From positions 62,001 through 126,000 of the forward strand of contig NZ_JAGSPB010000001.1 in the NCBI RefSeq assembly GCF_019204025.1: DNA of 64,000 nt, given 5' to 3'. The stretch's first letter is position 1. Each line of letters opens with the position of its first letter. Positions 1-7,480 of the stretch are shown piece after piece. Below the pieces are notes generated by a model that was given only the letters and a program-made list of their open reading frames with translations, was not told where the DNA came from and searched no databases. The DNA comes from Erythrobacter ani. GTDB lineage: Bacteria > Pseudomonadota > Alphaproteobacteria > Sphingomonadales > Sphingomonadaceae. The position numbers were made by a program, and so were the translations under genes.

Positions 1-775
1 CGATATCGGCCACCACCAGGCTGAGCGCTCGGCCCTGTGATTGCGCTTGCGGAAGAAGGGTACGCATCGCGTCCTCAAACGCGCCGCGATTCCTCAAGCC
101 GGTAAGGTCGTCTCGTTCGCCCGTTTCGCGCAGGCTGGTCGTCCATTCGGCCACGCTTGCCCCTATCAGCAGGATGGCAGTGGCGACAGATTTCACGCCT
201 AGCACAAGGCCGATGAGCGAATAATAGATCGAATCGCGATACGCCGCCGCCGCGATCGACTGTTCGAACATCAATGTCATGTTCGGTCTGACAAGAAAAT
301 CAGCCGCTTGAACCGCCATCACCGCGATGATCGCGGTGTCGATCATGGTCTTGCGCCGCGCGGAAAGCAGGGTCGTGACCGCCATCGCAAACATCACCCC
401 ATAGCCGGTATTAACGATGATGAGGCGCGCTCCGACCTCATTGGACACGCTCACCGCAACCGTGAGAGCGGCCGCGCTGATCAGGTAGACTGCGGCAAAG
501 CTGCCTAAGTGGACACGTTGTCCTACGCGATCACACAGCGATGCAAGAAACACAGCGGCACCGAGCGAGTAAAACGCCTGCGTCGTGTGGAACAGATAGA
601 CCGCATCCGGCGGTAGGAGGTGGGTCGAGAGAAATCCCGCAGCAAACAGCAGATAGGAGATTGCGAACCCGAGCACGTGGCGTTTCAATCGGCCAAAGCG
701 CCAAAGCGCAGCGAAAGTCGCTGCAAAAACCAGCGCCATCAGCGGCGTAAGCAGTCCAAGAATTTGTGTTTGCAT
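1..775 (-). CDS. Membrane GGDEF diguanylate cyclase (3' end cut by window edge)
   Basis: The gene runs off the left edge. Reading from the ATG at 775 down to base 1 gives about 258 residues with no stop. The N-terminal two thirds is a chain of hydrophobic segments, and then comes the opening of a GGDEF domain: DDLTGLRNRGAFEDAM followed by the strand LSLVVADI. The GGEEF signature itself lies beyond the edge. It would make cyclic di-GMP from two GTP at the inner membrane. The first 40 residues align closely with the complete GGDEF protein at 3537 (QILGLLTPLMALVFAATF against LILGLINPLVAVIFSVTF), so the two are paralogs on opposite strands either side of ettA. The start codon is well placed because the paralog begins at the same point. 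Activity cannot be judged without the missing end. Confidence 0.88.
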   Translation of the reverse strand, partial: MQTQILGLLTPLMALVFAATFAALWRFGRLKRHVLGFAISYLLFAAGFLSTHLLPPDAVYLFHTTQAFYSLGAAVFLASLCDRVGQRVHLGSFAAVYLISAAALTVAVSVSNEVGARLIIVNTGYGVMFAMAVTTLLSARRKTMIDTAIIAVMAVQAADFLVRPNMTLMFEQSIAAAAYRDSIYYSLIGLVLGVKSVATAILLIGASVAEWTTSLRETGERDDLTGLRNRGAFEDAMRTLLPQAQSQGRALSLVVADI

Positions 776-961
776 CGACCCCTCGCGTCCCGAGCGTCAG
801 GGGTTAGGAGAATAAGGTTAAGGCGTTCTTTCCAAATGACCGGCCTAGCAATGTTTGTTGCTCTTCCAATGGGAGCCAAACCCGCCTTGCCTCTGCGCCG
901 GTCCGGCCCTATCTGGCTGTCGAAGAATTCAAACAATTCGACCCATGAAGGACGACCCGCA

Positions 962-2641
962 ATGGCCGCGCAATACGCCTATGTCATGAAGAACATGACC
1001 AAGACTTTCCCCGGCGCTCAAAAACCGGTGCTGAGCAACATCAACCTGCAGTTCTACCAAGGCGCAAAGATTGGGATCGTCGGCCCTAACGGCGCAGGCA
1101 AATCGACGCTGATGAAGATTATGGCGGGGATCGATACAGACATCACTGGCGAGGCTTGGCCGGGCGAGAATATCACGGTCGGCTACCTTCCGCAGGAACC
1201 GCAGCTCGATGAAAGCAAAACCGTGCTTGAAAACGTGCGTGAAGGCGCAGGCGAGACCGCTGAAATGGTCGAGCGCTTCAATGCGATCTCTGCAGAGATG
1301 GGCGATCCGGGAGACGAAACCGATTTCGACGCCCTGATGGAAGAGATGGGCGTGCTGCAGGAAAAGATCGACGCGGTCGACGGCTGGACGCTCGACAATC
1401 AGCTCGAAATCGCGATGGAGGCGCTACGCTGCCCGCCCTCAGATGCACCGGTTACCAATCTTTCAGGCGGTGAGAAACGCCGCGTCGCCCTCACCCGCCT
1501 GCTGATCCAGAAGCCATCGATCCTGCTGCTGGACGAGCCGACAAACCATTTGGACGCGGAATCCGTGGAATGGCTCGAAAACCATCTCAAGGAGTATGCT
1601 GGCGCCGTGCTGATGATCACCCACGATCGCTACTTCCTTGATAACGTGGTGGAATGGATCCTCGAGCTCGATCGTGGCTCCTACTACCCGTATGAAGGCA
1701 ATTATTCGACCTATCTCGAAAAGAAAGCCAAGCGGCTGGAACAGGAAAGCCGCGAGGAATCCGGTCGTCAAAAGGCGCTCAGCCGCGAACTCGAATGGAT
1801 CAAGCAGACCCCTGCCGCACGCCAGACCAAGTCGAAGGCGCGGATCCGCAAGTTCGAACAGCTTCAGGATGCGCAAAACGATCGCAAGCCGGGCAAGGCG
1901 CAGATCGTCATTCAGGTGCCCGAGCGGCTCGGTAGCAAGGTGATCGAGGCGAATAACATCTCGAAAGCGTTTGGCGACAAGCTGTTGTTCGAAAATCTCT
2001 CCTTCAAACTGCCGCCCGGCGGCATTGTCGGCGTGATCGGACCAAACGGCGCGGGTAAATCCACCCTGTTCAAGATGATCACCGGTCAGGAAACGCCCGA
2101 CACTGGCAGCATCGAAATCGGTGACACCGTACACCTCGGTTACGTCGATCAGTCGCGCGATGACCTGACGCCGACCAACAATGTCTGGGAGGAAATCTCC
2201 GACGGACTCGATTACATGCAGGTCAACGGCCACGACACCTCGACGCGTGCCTATGTGGGCGCGTTCAACTTCAAGGGCGCTGACCAGCAGAAGAATGTTG
2301 GCAAGCTGTCGGGCGGTGAACGCAACCGCGTGCATATGGCGAAGATGCTCAAACAGGGCGGCAACGTGTTGCTCCTGGACGAGCCAACCAACGATCTCGA
2401 CGTCGAGACGCTGGGCGCGCTTGAAGAAGCGATCGAGAACTTCGCTGGATGCGCCGTGGTAATCTCGCACGACCGCTTCTTCCTCGACCGCCTTGCAACG
2501 CACATCCTTGCGTTCGAGGGCAATTCACACGTCGAGTGGTTCGAGGGCAACTTCGAGGCCTATGAAGAGGACAAGCGGCGCCGGTTGGGCGATGCAGCGG
2601 ATCGGCCCACTCGGTTGGCTTACAAGAAGCTGACGCGTTGA
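962..2641 (+). CDS. ettA: Energy-dependent translational throttle protein EttA (ABC-F ATPase)
   Basis: This is a 559-residue ABC-F protein with no membrane segment. It has two ATPase cassettes: Walker A GPNGAGKS near residues 41 and 359, signatures LSGGEKRR near 166 and LSGGERNR near 449, and Walker B motifs ending DEPTNHLD and DEPTNDLD. The charged linker between the cassettes is characteristic of ABC-F. Length and C-terminus match EttA (about 555 aa), which binds the ribosomal E site and gates the first elongation step according to ADP/ATP ratio. I chose the ATG at 962 (MAAQYAYVMKNM). The reading frame stays open upstream to about 620, but that stretch does not look like protein and is not part of EttA. 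The stop overlaps the TTG start of the next gene. Confidence 0.95.
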   Translation: MAAQYAYVMKNMTKTFPGAQKPVLSNINLQFYQGAKIGIVGPNGAGKSTLMKIMAGIDTDITGEAWPGENITVGYLPQEPQLDESKTVLENVREGAGETAEMVERFNAISAEMGDPGDETDFDALMEEMGVLQEKIDAVDGWTLDNQLEIAMEALRCPPSDAPVTNLSGGEKRRVALTRLLIQKPSILLLDEPTNHLDAESVEWLENHLKEYAGAVLMITHDRYFLDNVVEWILELDRGSYYPYEGNYSTYLEKKAKRLEQESREESGRQKALSRELEWIKQTPAARQTKSKARIRKFEQLQDAQNDRKPGKAQIVIQVPERLGSKVIEANNISKAFGDKLLFENLSFKLPPGGIVGVIGPNGAGKSTLFKMITGQETPDTGSIEIGDTVHLGYVDQSRDDLTPTNNVWEEISDGLDYMQVNGHDTSTRAYVGAFNFKGADQQKNVGKLSGGERNRVHMAKMLKQGGNVLLLDEPTNDLDVETLGALEEAIENFAGCAVVISHDRFFLDRLATHILAFEGNSHVEWFEGNFEAYEEDKRRRLGDAADRPTRLAYKKLTR

Positions 2642-3363
2642 GCGCAGGCAAGAATCCAAACGAAGACGCCCTACAAACCGTGCCTGAGCGCACGCCCCTT
2701 TTTTCGTGGGGTGCCGTGGCCACTTCCGCCTATCTCTTTGGCATAGGGATTCTGGCACTGAATTTTGACAAAAGTCTGCTTGACCTTGATCCAAATGAAC
2801 TTGGAGATTTTCTGGCCGGCGCCTTTAGTCCGCTGGCCTTTCTTTGGCTGGTCCTCGGGTTCGTGCAGCAGGGTCAAGAACTGCGAATCCAAGCAGTGGA
2901 GCTCAACAACTCCGTCGAACAATCACGTCAATTGGTTCAAGTGACACGCGATCAGTTAGAATTGGACAGAGAGACTGCCCGAGAAGCAGGTGCGAGGGCT
3001 AGCTTGGAGCTTTCTCCGAAGCTGAGGGTTCTTCCCCAAGGGAATAGCAGTTCTGCCGGGAATCGCACCTTCCATTATCTCATCACCAATGTTGGAGGAG
3101 ATGGGATTGATTTGGAGTGCGATCTTGTCTGGGATGATGGGTCACAAACTCAGTGGTTCAAGAAGGCACGTTTCGCGAAGGGTGACGAGATCCGGCCAAG
3201 TTTCGGCACTCCTTCTCGAGAAGAACGCAGAGGAAAAATTGAGTTTCGCTTCAAAAATCTAGTAGGAGTCGAATCGATTTTGACCTCGCTGGTATGGTTT
3301 GATGGTATGCAAATCGAGGTTGACGAAGTGCCTTCACCCATCGCGCCAGAAATCGTTGAATAG
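2638..3363 (+). CDS. Unknown protein with two N-terminal membrane helices and a coiled coil
   Basis: I do not recognise a named function. The 241-residue product has two hydrophobic segments (roughly 24-45 and 59-82, the second containing GAFSPLAFLWLVLGF). A polar, probably coiled-coil stretch rich in Gln/Glu/Arg follows (about 82-120), then a beta-rich soluble C-terminal domain. It resembles the two-helix-plus-coiled-coil proteins often annotated only as hypothetical. The TTG start at 2638 overlaps the ettA stop (TTGA), so it may be translationally coupled. Codon use is clearly more AT-rich than in ettA or the GGDEF gene downstream, with many AAT, ATT, GAA and CTT codons. That suggests later acquisition, or insertion between ettA and the diguanylate cyclase. 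Confidence 0.75.
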   Translation: MSAGKNPNEDALQTVPERTPLFSWGAVATSAYLFGIGILALNFDKSLLDLDPNELGDFLAGAFSPLAFLWLVLGFVQQGQELRIQAVELNNSVEQSRQLVQVTRDQLELDRETAREAGARASLELSPKLRVLPQGNSSSAGNRTFHYLITNVGGDGIDLECDLVWDDGSQTQWFKKARFAKGDEIRPSFGTPSREERRGKIEFRFKNLVGVESILTSLVWFDGMQIEVDEVPSPIAPEIVE

Positions 3364-3536
3364 CTTCCAGGAAGTATCTCCCGCAACCCACCTCATTATC
3401 CACGGCAACGTCAAGGCGCAGTCCGGGAGCGCAACCCACCGCCATTTCCAACCAGCGCCGATTAAGCCCTCGTCCTAAGCACTCCGTTAACCAAAGCCGT
3501 CTAGATAGCTCACTGGCCAAAGGACGGTAAGGACGC

Positions 3537-4739
3537 GTGCAGCAACTCATACTCGGATTGATCAACCCGCTTGTTGCGGTGATTTTCTCGGTCACATTTC
3601 TTCTGATGTGGCTGCGCGATCGCACGCGCCGCGACTTGGCGGCGTTCGTTGTTTCGTATGCCATGCTGGGTATCGGGTTCATTATTTCGCACCTTGCCCA
3701 TCTGCAGAATCTGCCTTCGGTTGTGCCGATCACCCATGTGCCTTTCTCGATCGGAACGATTGCACTTGTCGCGGGACTTTGCATGCGGAGCCGCTTTTCC
3801 ACGCCTTGGGGCGGGCTTATCGGCGTCTTCGCCGCGAGCGGACTGTTGCTCGTGGTCAGTCAATCGGCAGCAGCGAGCGTAGTCGTCAGTCTGTACATCA
3901 CAAACACTGCTCATGGCGTGATGATCGTCATGGGCGCGCAGATCATGGCGCGCAGGCCGCGCGAGACAGTGTCCGACAAGGTTGTATTCGCAATGGTCAT
4001 ACTCGCGGCGGCGCAGTTCTTTGTACGCCCGGCCTTCTCTTTCATCTTCGAAACCGGAATCACCGAAGTAGCCTTTCGCGAAACGATCTATTATTCTGTG
4101 CTCAACGCAACCATCGCGCTCGGCTCGCTGATTCTCGCCCTGACGCTGATCGCGGCCAGCATCCAAGACCAGTTCCGCAACCAGCGTACCGAAATGGAGA
4201 TCGATCCGCTCTCCGGACTCCTGTCGCGGCAATCGTTCGAAACCAAAGTCGAGGAAGTGCTCGCCGCCGGACTGGTTGAAGACACTCGGGCCGCGCTGAT
4301 CATCGCCGATATCGACCACTTCAAGAATGTGAACGACATCTGGGGTCACCAGACCGGCGACCGTGCCATTGCGCAATTCGGCGCGTTGATCGCGCGGGAG
4401 ATCCGCTATTACGACCTTGCAGGGCGCATCGGCGGCGAGGAATTCTGCATTCTGATCCGCAACGCCGACACGGAAGCCGCGCTTGGCCTTGCCGAGCGCC
4501 TCCGTTTGAAACTGTCCGCCACGCAGATAGAGGGAATGAGCGAAAATGTGCGCCTCACCGCGAGCTTCGGCGCGACTGAACGGCTTCGCGCGGAAAGCTA
4601 CAAATCGATGTTCACCCGTGCAGACAAGGCGCTCTACCAAGCGAAGGACACCGGCCGCAACCGCGTGATTCTATCGGACGACGAGCAGGCCACGGGTCCG
4701 GACAAACCAACGAAGGGTGCTCAGCAGGCTGCCGCCTAG
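3537..4739 (+). CDS. Membrane diguanylate cyclase with intact active and inhibitory sites
   Basis: This 400-residue protein starts with GTG and has a Shine-Dalgarno-like AAGGACG just upstream. Residues 1-205 form about six or seven hydrophobic helices. A GGDEF domain follows, opening with IDPLSGLLSRQSFE and containing GGEEF near residue 300. RYYD sits five residues before GGEEF, the spacing of the RxxD product-inhibition site. The protein is therefore predicted to make cyclic di-GMP and to be feedback-inhibited. The membrane part probably senses an unknown signal. It is the full-length paralog of the cyclase cut by the left edge. The C-terminal tail (about 25 residues) is polar and probably disordered. 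Confidence 0.93.
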   Translation: MQQLILGLINPLVAVIFSVTFLLMWLRDRTRRDLAAFVVSYAMLGIGFIISHLAHLQNLPSVVPITHVPFSIGTIALVAGLCMRSRFSTPWGGLIGVFAASGLLLVVSQSAAASVVVSLYITNTAHGVMIVMGAQIMARRPRETVSDKVVFAMVILAAAQFFVRPAFSFIFETGITEVAFRETIYYSVLNATIALGSLILALTLIAASIQDQFRNQRTEMEIDPLSGLLSRQSFETKVEEVLAAGLVEDTRAALIIADIDHFKNVNDIWGHQTGDRAIAQFGALIAREIRYYDLAGRIGGEEFCILIRNADTEAALGLAERLRLKLSATQIEGMSENVRLTASFGATERLRAESYKSMFTRADKALYQAKDTGRNRVILSDDEQATGPDKPTKGAQQAAA

Positions 4740-4759
4740 ACCCATCGCCGCTGCGGCGA

Positions 4760-5344
4760 TCAGGGTGAGACCCAGCGCCCCTCCCATCTATCCCCATCGC
4801 TGCGTACCAATTTCGCCCGGACATGCCCGGTATGCGCGAGGTAGAACCAGTCGATCTCGTTCAGCTCTACCATCAAAACCGCGAAATTCTCACGCGCCGG
4901 GATCAGTTCCTCATCAGCCGGTTCGACACCTTCGAATTCCGGCGGCAGACCCGAAATCGGCTCGTCGGAGACGGTGCCAGGCCCCTCTCCCAGGTAGCAG
5001 CGCCGTGCGAAATTATCCCCGCGGTCCCACGCGCGGTCCGCGATCAGCCCGCTGCGCAGAATACGTCCCTCGCCTCGCACCCTGATCTGAATCTTGGCCG
5101 GCTTGTCGTAGAACAGGACCGCCATGCGTGGATCGGCCTCAATTGCAGCGACTTTCGGAGCGCGGGTATCGGTGTGAAAACGCAATGTCCACGCAGCGGC
5201 ATCGAAATCGCGGAGTACCATCGTCCGCGCGTCCACGTCACTCGTTACGACCGCTGGCGTGTGCATTGGCGATTTCCGATCCTTCGCGGCTGAAGCCAGC
5301 CGGTCGATCACGTTGCGGGTCACATCTTCGAAAGTATGCAGCAT
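4760..5344 (-). CDS. Pyridoxamine 5'-phosphate oxidase-like FMN-binding protein
   Basis: The 194-residue product has the split-barrel pattern of the pyridoxamine-phosphate-oxidase-like superfamily. It opens with TFEDVTRNVIDRLASAAKD, then VLRDFDAAAWTLRFHTDTRAPKV with the FMN-phosphate-binding Arg and Thr/Lys region, then MAVLFYDKPAKIQIRVRG. The C-terminus (GDRWEGRWVSP) is shorter than in true PdxH and lacks the usual PdxH ending, so it is more likely one of the general FMN-dependent oxidase/reductase relatives than the vitamin B6 enzyme. The substrate is unknown. It is convergent with the cyclase at 3537. An inverted repeat lies just upstream of its start. Confidence 0.85.
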   Translation of the reverse strand: MLHTFEDVTRNVIDRLASAAKDRKSPMHTPAVVTSDVDARTMVLRDFDAAAWTLRFHTDTRAPKVAAIEADPRMAVLFYDKPAKIQIRVRGEGRILRSGLIADRAWDRGDNFARRCYLGEGPGTVSDEPISGLPPEFEGVEPADEELIPARENFAVLMVELNEIDWFYLAHTGHVRAKLVRSDGDRWEGRWVSP

Positions 5345-5365
5345 GGCGGCCCTGCAATTGGCACT

Positions 5366-5382
5366 TTGACACAGTGCGTCAA
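5366..5382. promoter_or_regulatory. Inverted repeat upstream of the FMN-protein gene (possible operator)
   Basis: TTGAC and GTCAA are separated by seven bases, about 22 bp upstream of the start codon at 5344. The symmetry and position would suit a dimeric repressor site for that gene. No regulator is encoded nearby and short repeats arise by chance, so this is weak. Confidence 0.3.
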
Positions 5383-5526
5383 GTTGTTAAGAAAACTCAC
5401 CTTCAACATGAACGTAAGCCTGAATGACCGGTTAAGGATCAGGACAGAGACTCGCCTTTAGACCGCAACATATCGAAAAGAATTACCAATGCCGTTTGTG
5501 GTGGGGCGGCGACACAGGAGGCACTC

Positions 5527-6663
5527 TTGAATATCAATTTGTTATTGAAGGGTAGTGCGCTGTCGGCTCTCGCTTTCGCGTTGGCTCTCGTCGCACCACC
5601 CGAGGAAGCGCACGCCGCCACCGGCGCAATCGAGTCCGAAACCGCCGCAGAAACTGCACAGCCTGAAGGCCGACGAGACCGCCGGGCAGAACGACGTGGA
5701 GAACGCCGCGAAGCTCGCCAGAATCGCGGCCAGCGCCGTGAAGGACGTCAGGATCGCCGCGCTGCAGATCGCAACCCCGCTCGCGTCGATCGCGGTGATC
5801 GATGGCAAGGCCGGGGTGACCGTGCCCGCTCGGAAAGACGCGCCGAAAGTGTCGATCGCCGCAGCGAGCGCCGGGCCGACCGCGTCGACCGTCGCAGCGA
5901 ACGTCGTGCTGACCGGGTCGAACGCCGCGGAGACCGCCGTGCGGACAGACTCGATCGGCAGGGCCGTGATCGCGCAGCAAATCGCGTGGATCGCCGCAGC
6001 GAACGCCGGGCAGAGCGCATAGAACGCCGCGGTGACCGCAACGCCAATCGCATCGAGCGCCGTGGTGACCGCCGGGCTGACCGCGTCGACCGGAGAGGCG
6101 ATCGGCGCGGGATTCGGGATCGTGGCTTCTCGGACAGGGTAGAGCGCCGCGTCGACCGCGCGCGCGATCGGGGTTTCCGCGAAGGAAGGCGGGCAGAACG
6201 CCGCGCTGACCGGCGCAGGGATTTCCGCCGAGATGGACGTGATTTTCGCCGCGACCGGCGCGATTTCAGGCGTGACCGACGCGACTTCCGCCGGAACGAC
6301 CGCAGAGCTTACAATCGAGGGTTCCGCCATGGATATCGTGATGGTAATTTCCGGCGCTGGGATCGCGGATGGCGTAGCCACCGCCGGTACAACTGGCGCG
6401 GTTGGCGCGGATCGAACCGCAACGCGTTTCGCCTTGGCCGGTATTACGCCCCGTTCCGTGCGCACCGTTACAACAGGTTTCGCGTAGGTTTCTTCCTCGA
6501 CAACCTGTTTTTCCAGCCACGCTATTATATCCACGATCCGTGGGCATATCGCCTCCCGGAGGTCTACGGTCCGTATCGCTGGGTCCGGTATTACGACGAC
6601 GTCGCGCTCGTCGATATTTACACCGGTGAAGTGGTCGACGTGATCTACGACTTCTTCTGGTAA
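5527..6663 (+). CDS. RcnB-like secreted protein with a long Arg/Asp/Glu repeat region
   Basis: A TTG start sits seven bases after a perfect AGGAGG. The 378-residue product begins with a Sec signal peptide (cleavage probably after AHA near residue 30), so it should be periplasmic. Residues about 48-260 are extraordinarily rich in Arg, Asp and Glu. Residues 109-197 carry an 11-residue repeat of the form (V/I/L)(D/E)RR(S/G)(E/D)RRA(D/E)R. Residues 232-258 carry a 7-residue repeat, DFRRDRR. The C-terminal 60 residues (RYYIHDPWAYRLPEVYGPYRWVRYYDD, ending in VVDVIYDFFW) match the RcnB fold, a small periplasmic domain first described in nickel/cobalt homeostasis. Whether this protein handles metal is not known; the repeats suggest a rigid charged helix or binding to a polyanion. 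A strong terminator follows. Confidence 0.85.
   Translation: MNINLLLKGSALSALAFALALVAPPEEAHAATGAIESETAAETAQPEGRRDRRAERRGERREARQNRGQRREGRQDRRAADRNPARVDRGDRWQGRGDRARSERRAESVDRRSERRADRVDRRSERRADRVERRGDRRADRLDRQGRDRAANRVDRRSERRAERIERRGDRNANRIERRGDRRADRVDRRGDRRGIRDRGFSDRVERRVDRARDRGFREGRRAERRADRRRDFRRDGRDFRRDRRDFRRDRRDFRRNDRRAYNRGFRHGYRDGNFRRWDRGWRSHRRYNWRGWRGSNRNAFRLGRYYAPFRAHRYNRFRVGFFLDNLFFQPRYYIHDPWAYRLPEVYGPYRWVRYYDDVALVDIYTGEVVDVIYDFFW
5851..6117 (+). repeat. 33-bp tandem repeats coding for a hendecad Arg/Asp helix
   Basis: Hydrophobic residues fall at protein positions 109, 120, 131, 142, 154, 165, 176 and 187, an 11-residue period with one extra residue. The DNA shows the matching degenerate 33-bp units built around GTCGACCGTCGCAGCGAACG-like segments. 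Such repeats can expand or contract by slippage. Confidence 0.8.
6220..6303 (+). repeat. 21-bp tandem repeats coding for four DFRRDxR units
   Basis: Phe recurs at protein positions 233, 240, 247 and 254, giving a 7-residue period (DFRRDGR, DFRRDRR twice, DFRRNDRR). It is a second, independent repeat array in the same RcnB-like protein. Confidence 0.75.
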
Positions 6664-6703
6664 GACCCTCGCGATTTTCATCGCCTTTACGATGAGGCAC
6701 ATG

Positions 6704-6737
6704 CCCCCGCCGGAGCAATTCGGCGGGGGTTTCTTTT
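6704..6737 (+). terminator. Rho-independent terminator after the RcnB-like gene
   Basis: A perfect 9-bp GC stem (CCCCCGCCG / CGGCGGGGG) with an 8-base loop is followed by TTTCTTTT. It lies 40 bp after the stop codon. Confidence 0.9.
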
Positions 6738-6785
6738 GTAGCACGCCTTGTTTGCAGCCTTTGCGTCAATTGCTAATCAACGCGC

Positions 6786-7454
6786 ATGGCGAAAACGGAT
6801 GTGATTCCCGATCAGGCCGCGCTGAAGCGGTTAGGAAAGACCGTTCGCGAACGGCTCGAAGCCGATCCGGGTGCGTACAAGGTCGACACCGATAAAGCTG
6901 ACATGTTCGCAATCGGCGATTTTCTCAGCGCCGCGGAATGCGAGCGCTTGTGCGTGATGATCGATCTGGTCGCGCGGCCATCGTCCTTGCATGAACTCGG
7001 CTATGAGAGCGGCTTTCGCACCTCGTATTCAGGCGATCTGGATCCACTCGACAGCTTCGTTATGGCAATATCGCGGCGGATCGACGATCTGCTGGGCATG
7101 AATCCGGTCGTTGGCGAAGCAATTCAGGGTCAGCGCTACCTTCCCGGCCAGCAGTTCAAACCGCACAATGACTGGTTCTACACCTCGGAAAAATATTGGG
7201 AGCTCGAGCGCAAGCGCGGCGGCCAGCGCAGCTGGACCGCGATGGCCTATCTCAACGCGGTGGAAGAAGGCGGCGGCACCCACTTCACAGAGATCGGCAT
7301 CAATATCGAGCCGAAGCCTGGAGTGCTGCTGGTATGGAACAATGCTCGGCCTGACGGCACACCCAACGAAGCCACCATGCATGCTGGTACGCCCGTGCTG
7401 AAAGGCAGCAAGTACGTCATTACAAAGTGGTACCGGACCCGCACCTGGAAATAG
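6786..7454 (+). CDS. Prolyl 4-hydroxylase-type 2-oxoglutarate/Fe(II) oxygenase
   Basis: The 222-residue protein carries the facial triad of 2OG-Fe(II) oxygenases: His127-x-Asp129 in KPHNDWF and a distal His199 in ATMHAGTPV, with Lys in KGSKYVITKWYR as the likely 2-oxoglutarate anchor. GGGTHFTEIG and PKPGVLLVWNN are the usual P4H-alpha core strands. No signal peptide is visible, so it should act in the cytoplasm. Bacterial members hydroxylate proline in proteins or small molecules; the target here is not evident. It is a single gene between a terminator and the convergent LysRS gene. Confidence 0.9.
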   Translation: MAKTDVIPDQAALKRLGKTVRERLEADPGAYKVDTDKADMFAIGDFLSAAECERLCVMIDLVARPSSLHELGYESGFRTSYSGDLDPLDSFVMAISRRIDDLLGMNPVVGEAIQGQRYLPGQQFKPHNDWFYTSEKYWELERKRGGQRSWTAMAYLNAVEEGGGTHFTEIGINIEPKPGVLLVWNNARPDGTPNEATMHAGTPVLKGSKYVITKWYRTRTWK

Positions 7455-7480
7455 GGCAGCGGGTGCCATGACTTCGGCAC

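Noticed and set aside
620..961. N-terminal extension of ettA by 114 codons
   Set aside because: It overlaps the divergent cyclase gene, is Arg/Ser-rich and unlike any ABC-F N-terminus; the ATG at 962 gives the normal protein.
1463..2503. Long open frame (346 codons) antisense to ettA
   Set aside because: It lies wholly opposite a clear ABC-F gene and has no family similarity or ribosome-binding site. High-GC codon bias makes such frames common.
3510..4640. 376-codon open frame antisense to the diguanylate cyclase
   Set aside because: Composition rich in Arg/His/Asp typical of a shadow; the sense strand holds an intact GGDEF protein.
5542..6744. 400-codon frame antisense to the RcnB-like gene
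   Set aside because: It reads the Arg-rich repeats backwards as Ala/Val/Pro/Thr repeats. The sense frame has a signal peptide, AGGAGG and a conserved RcnB end; the antisense frame runs through the terminator.
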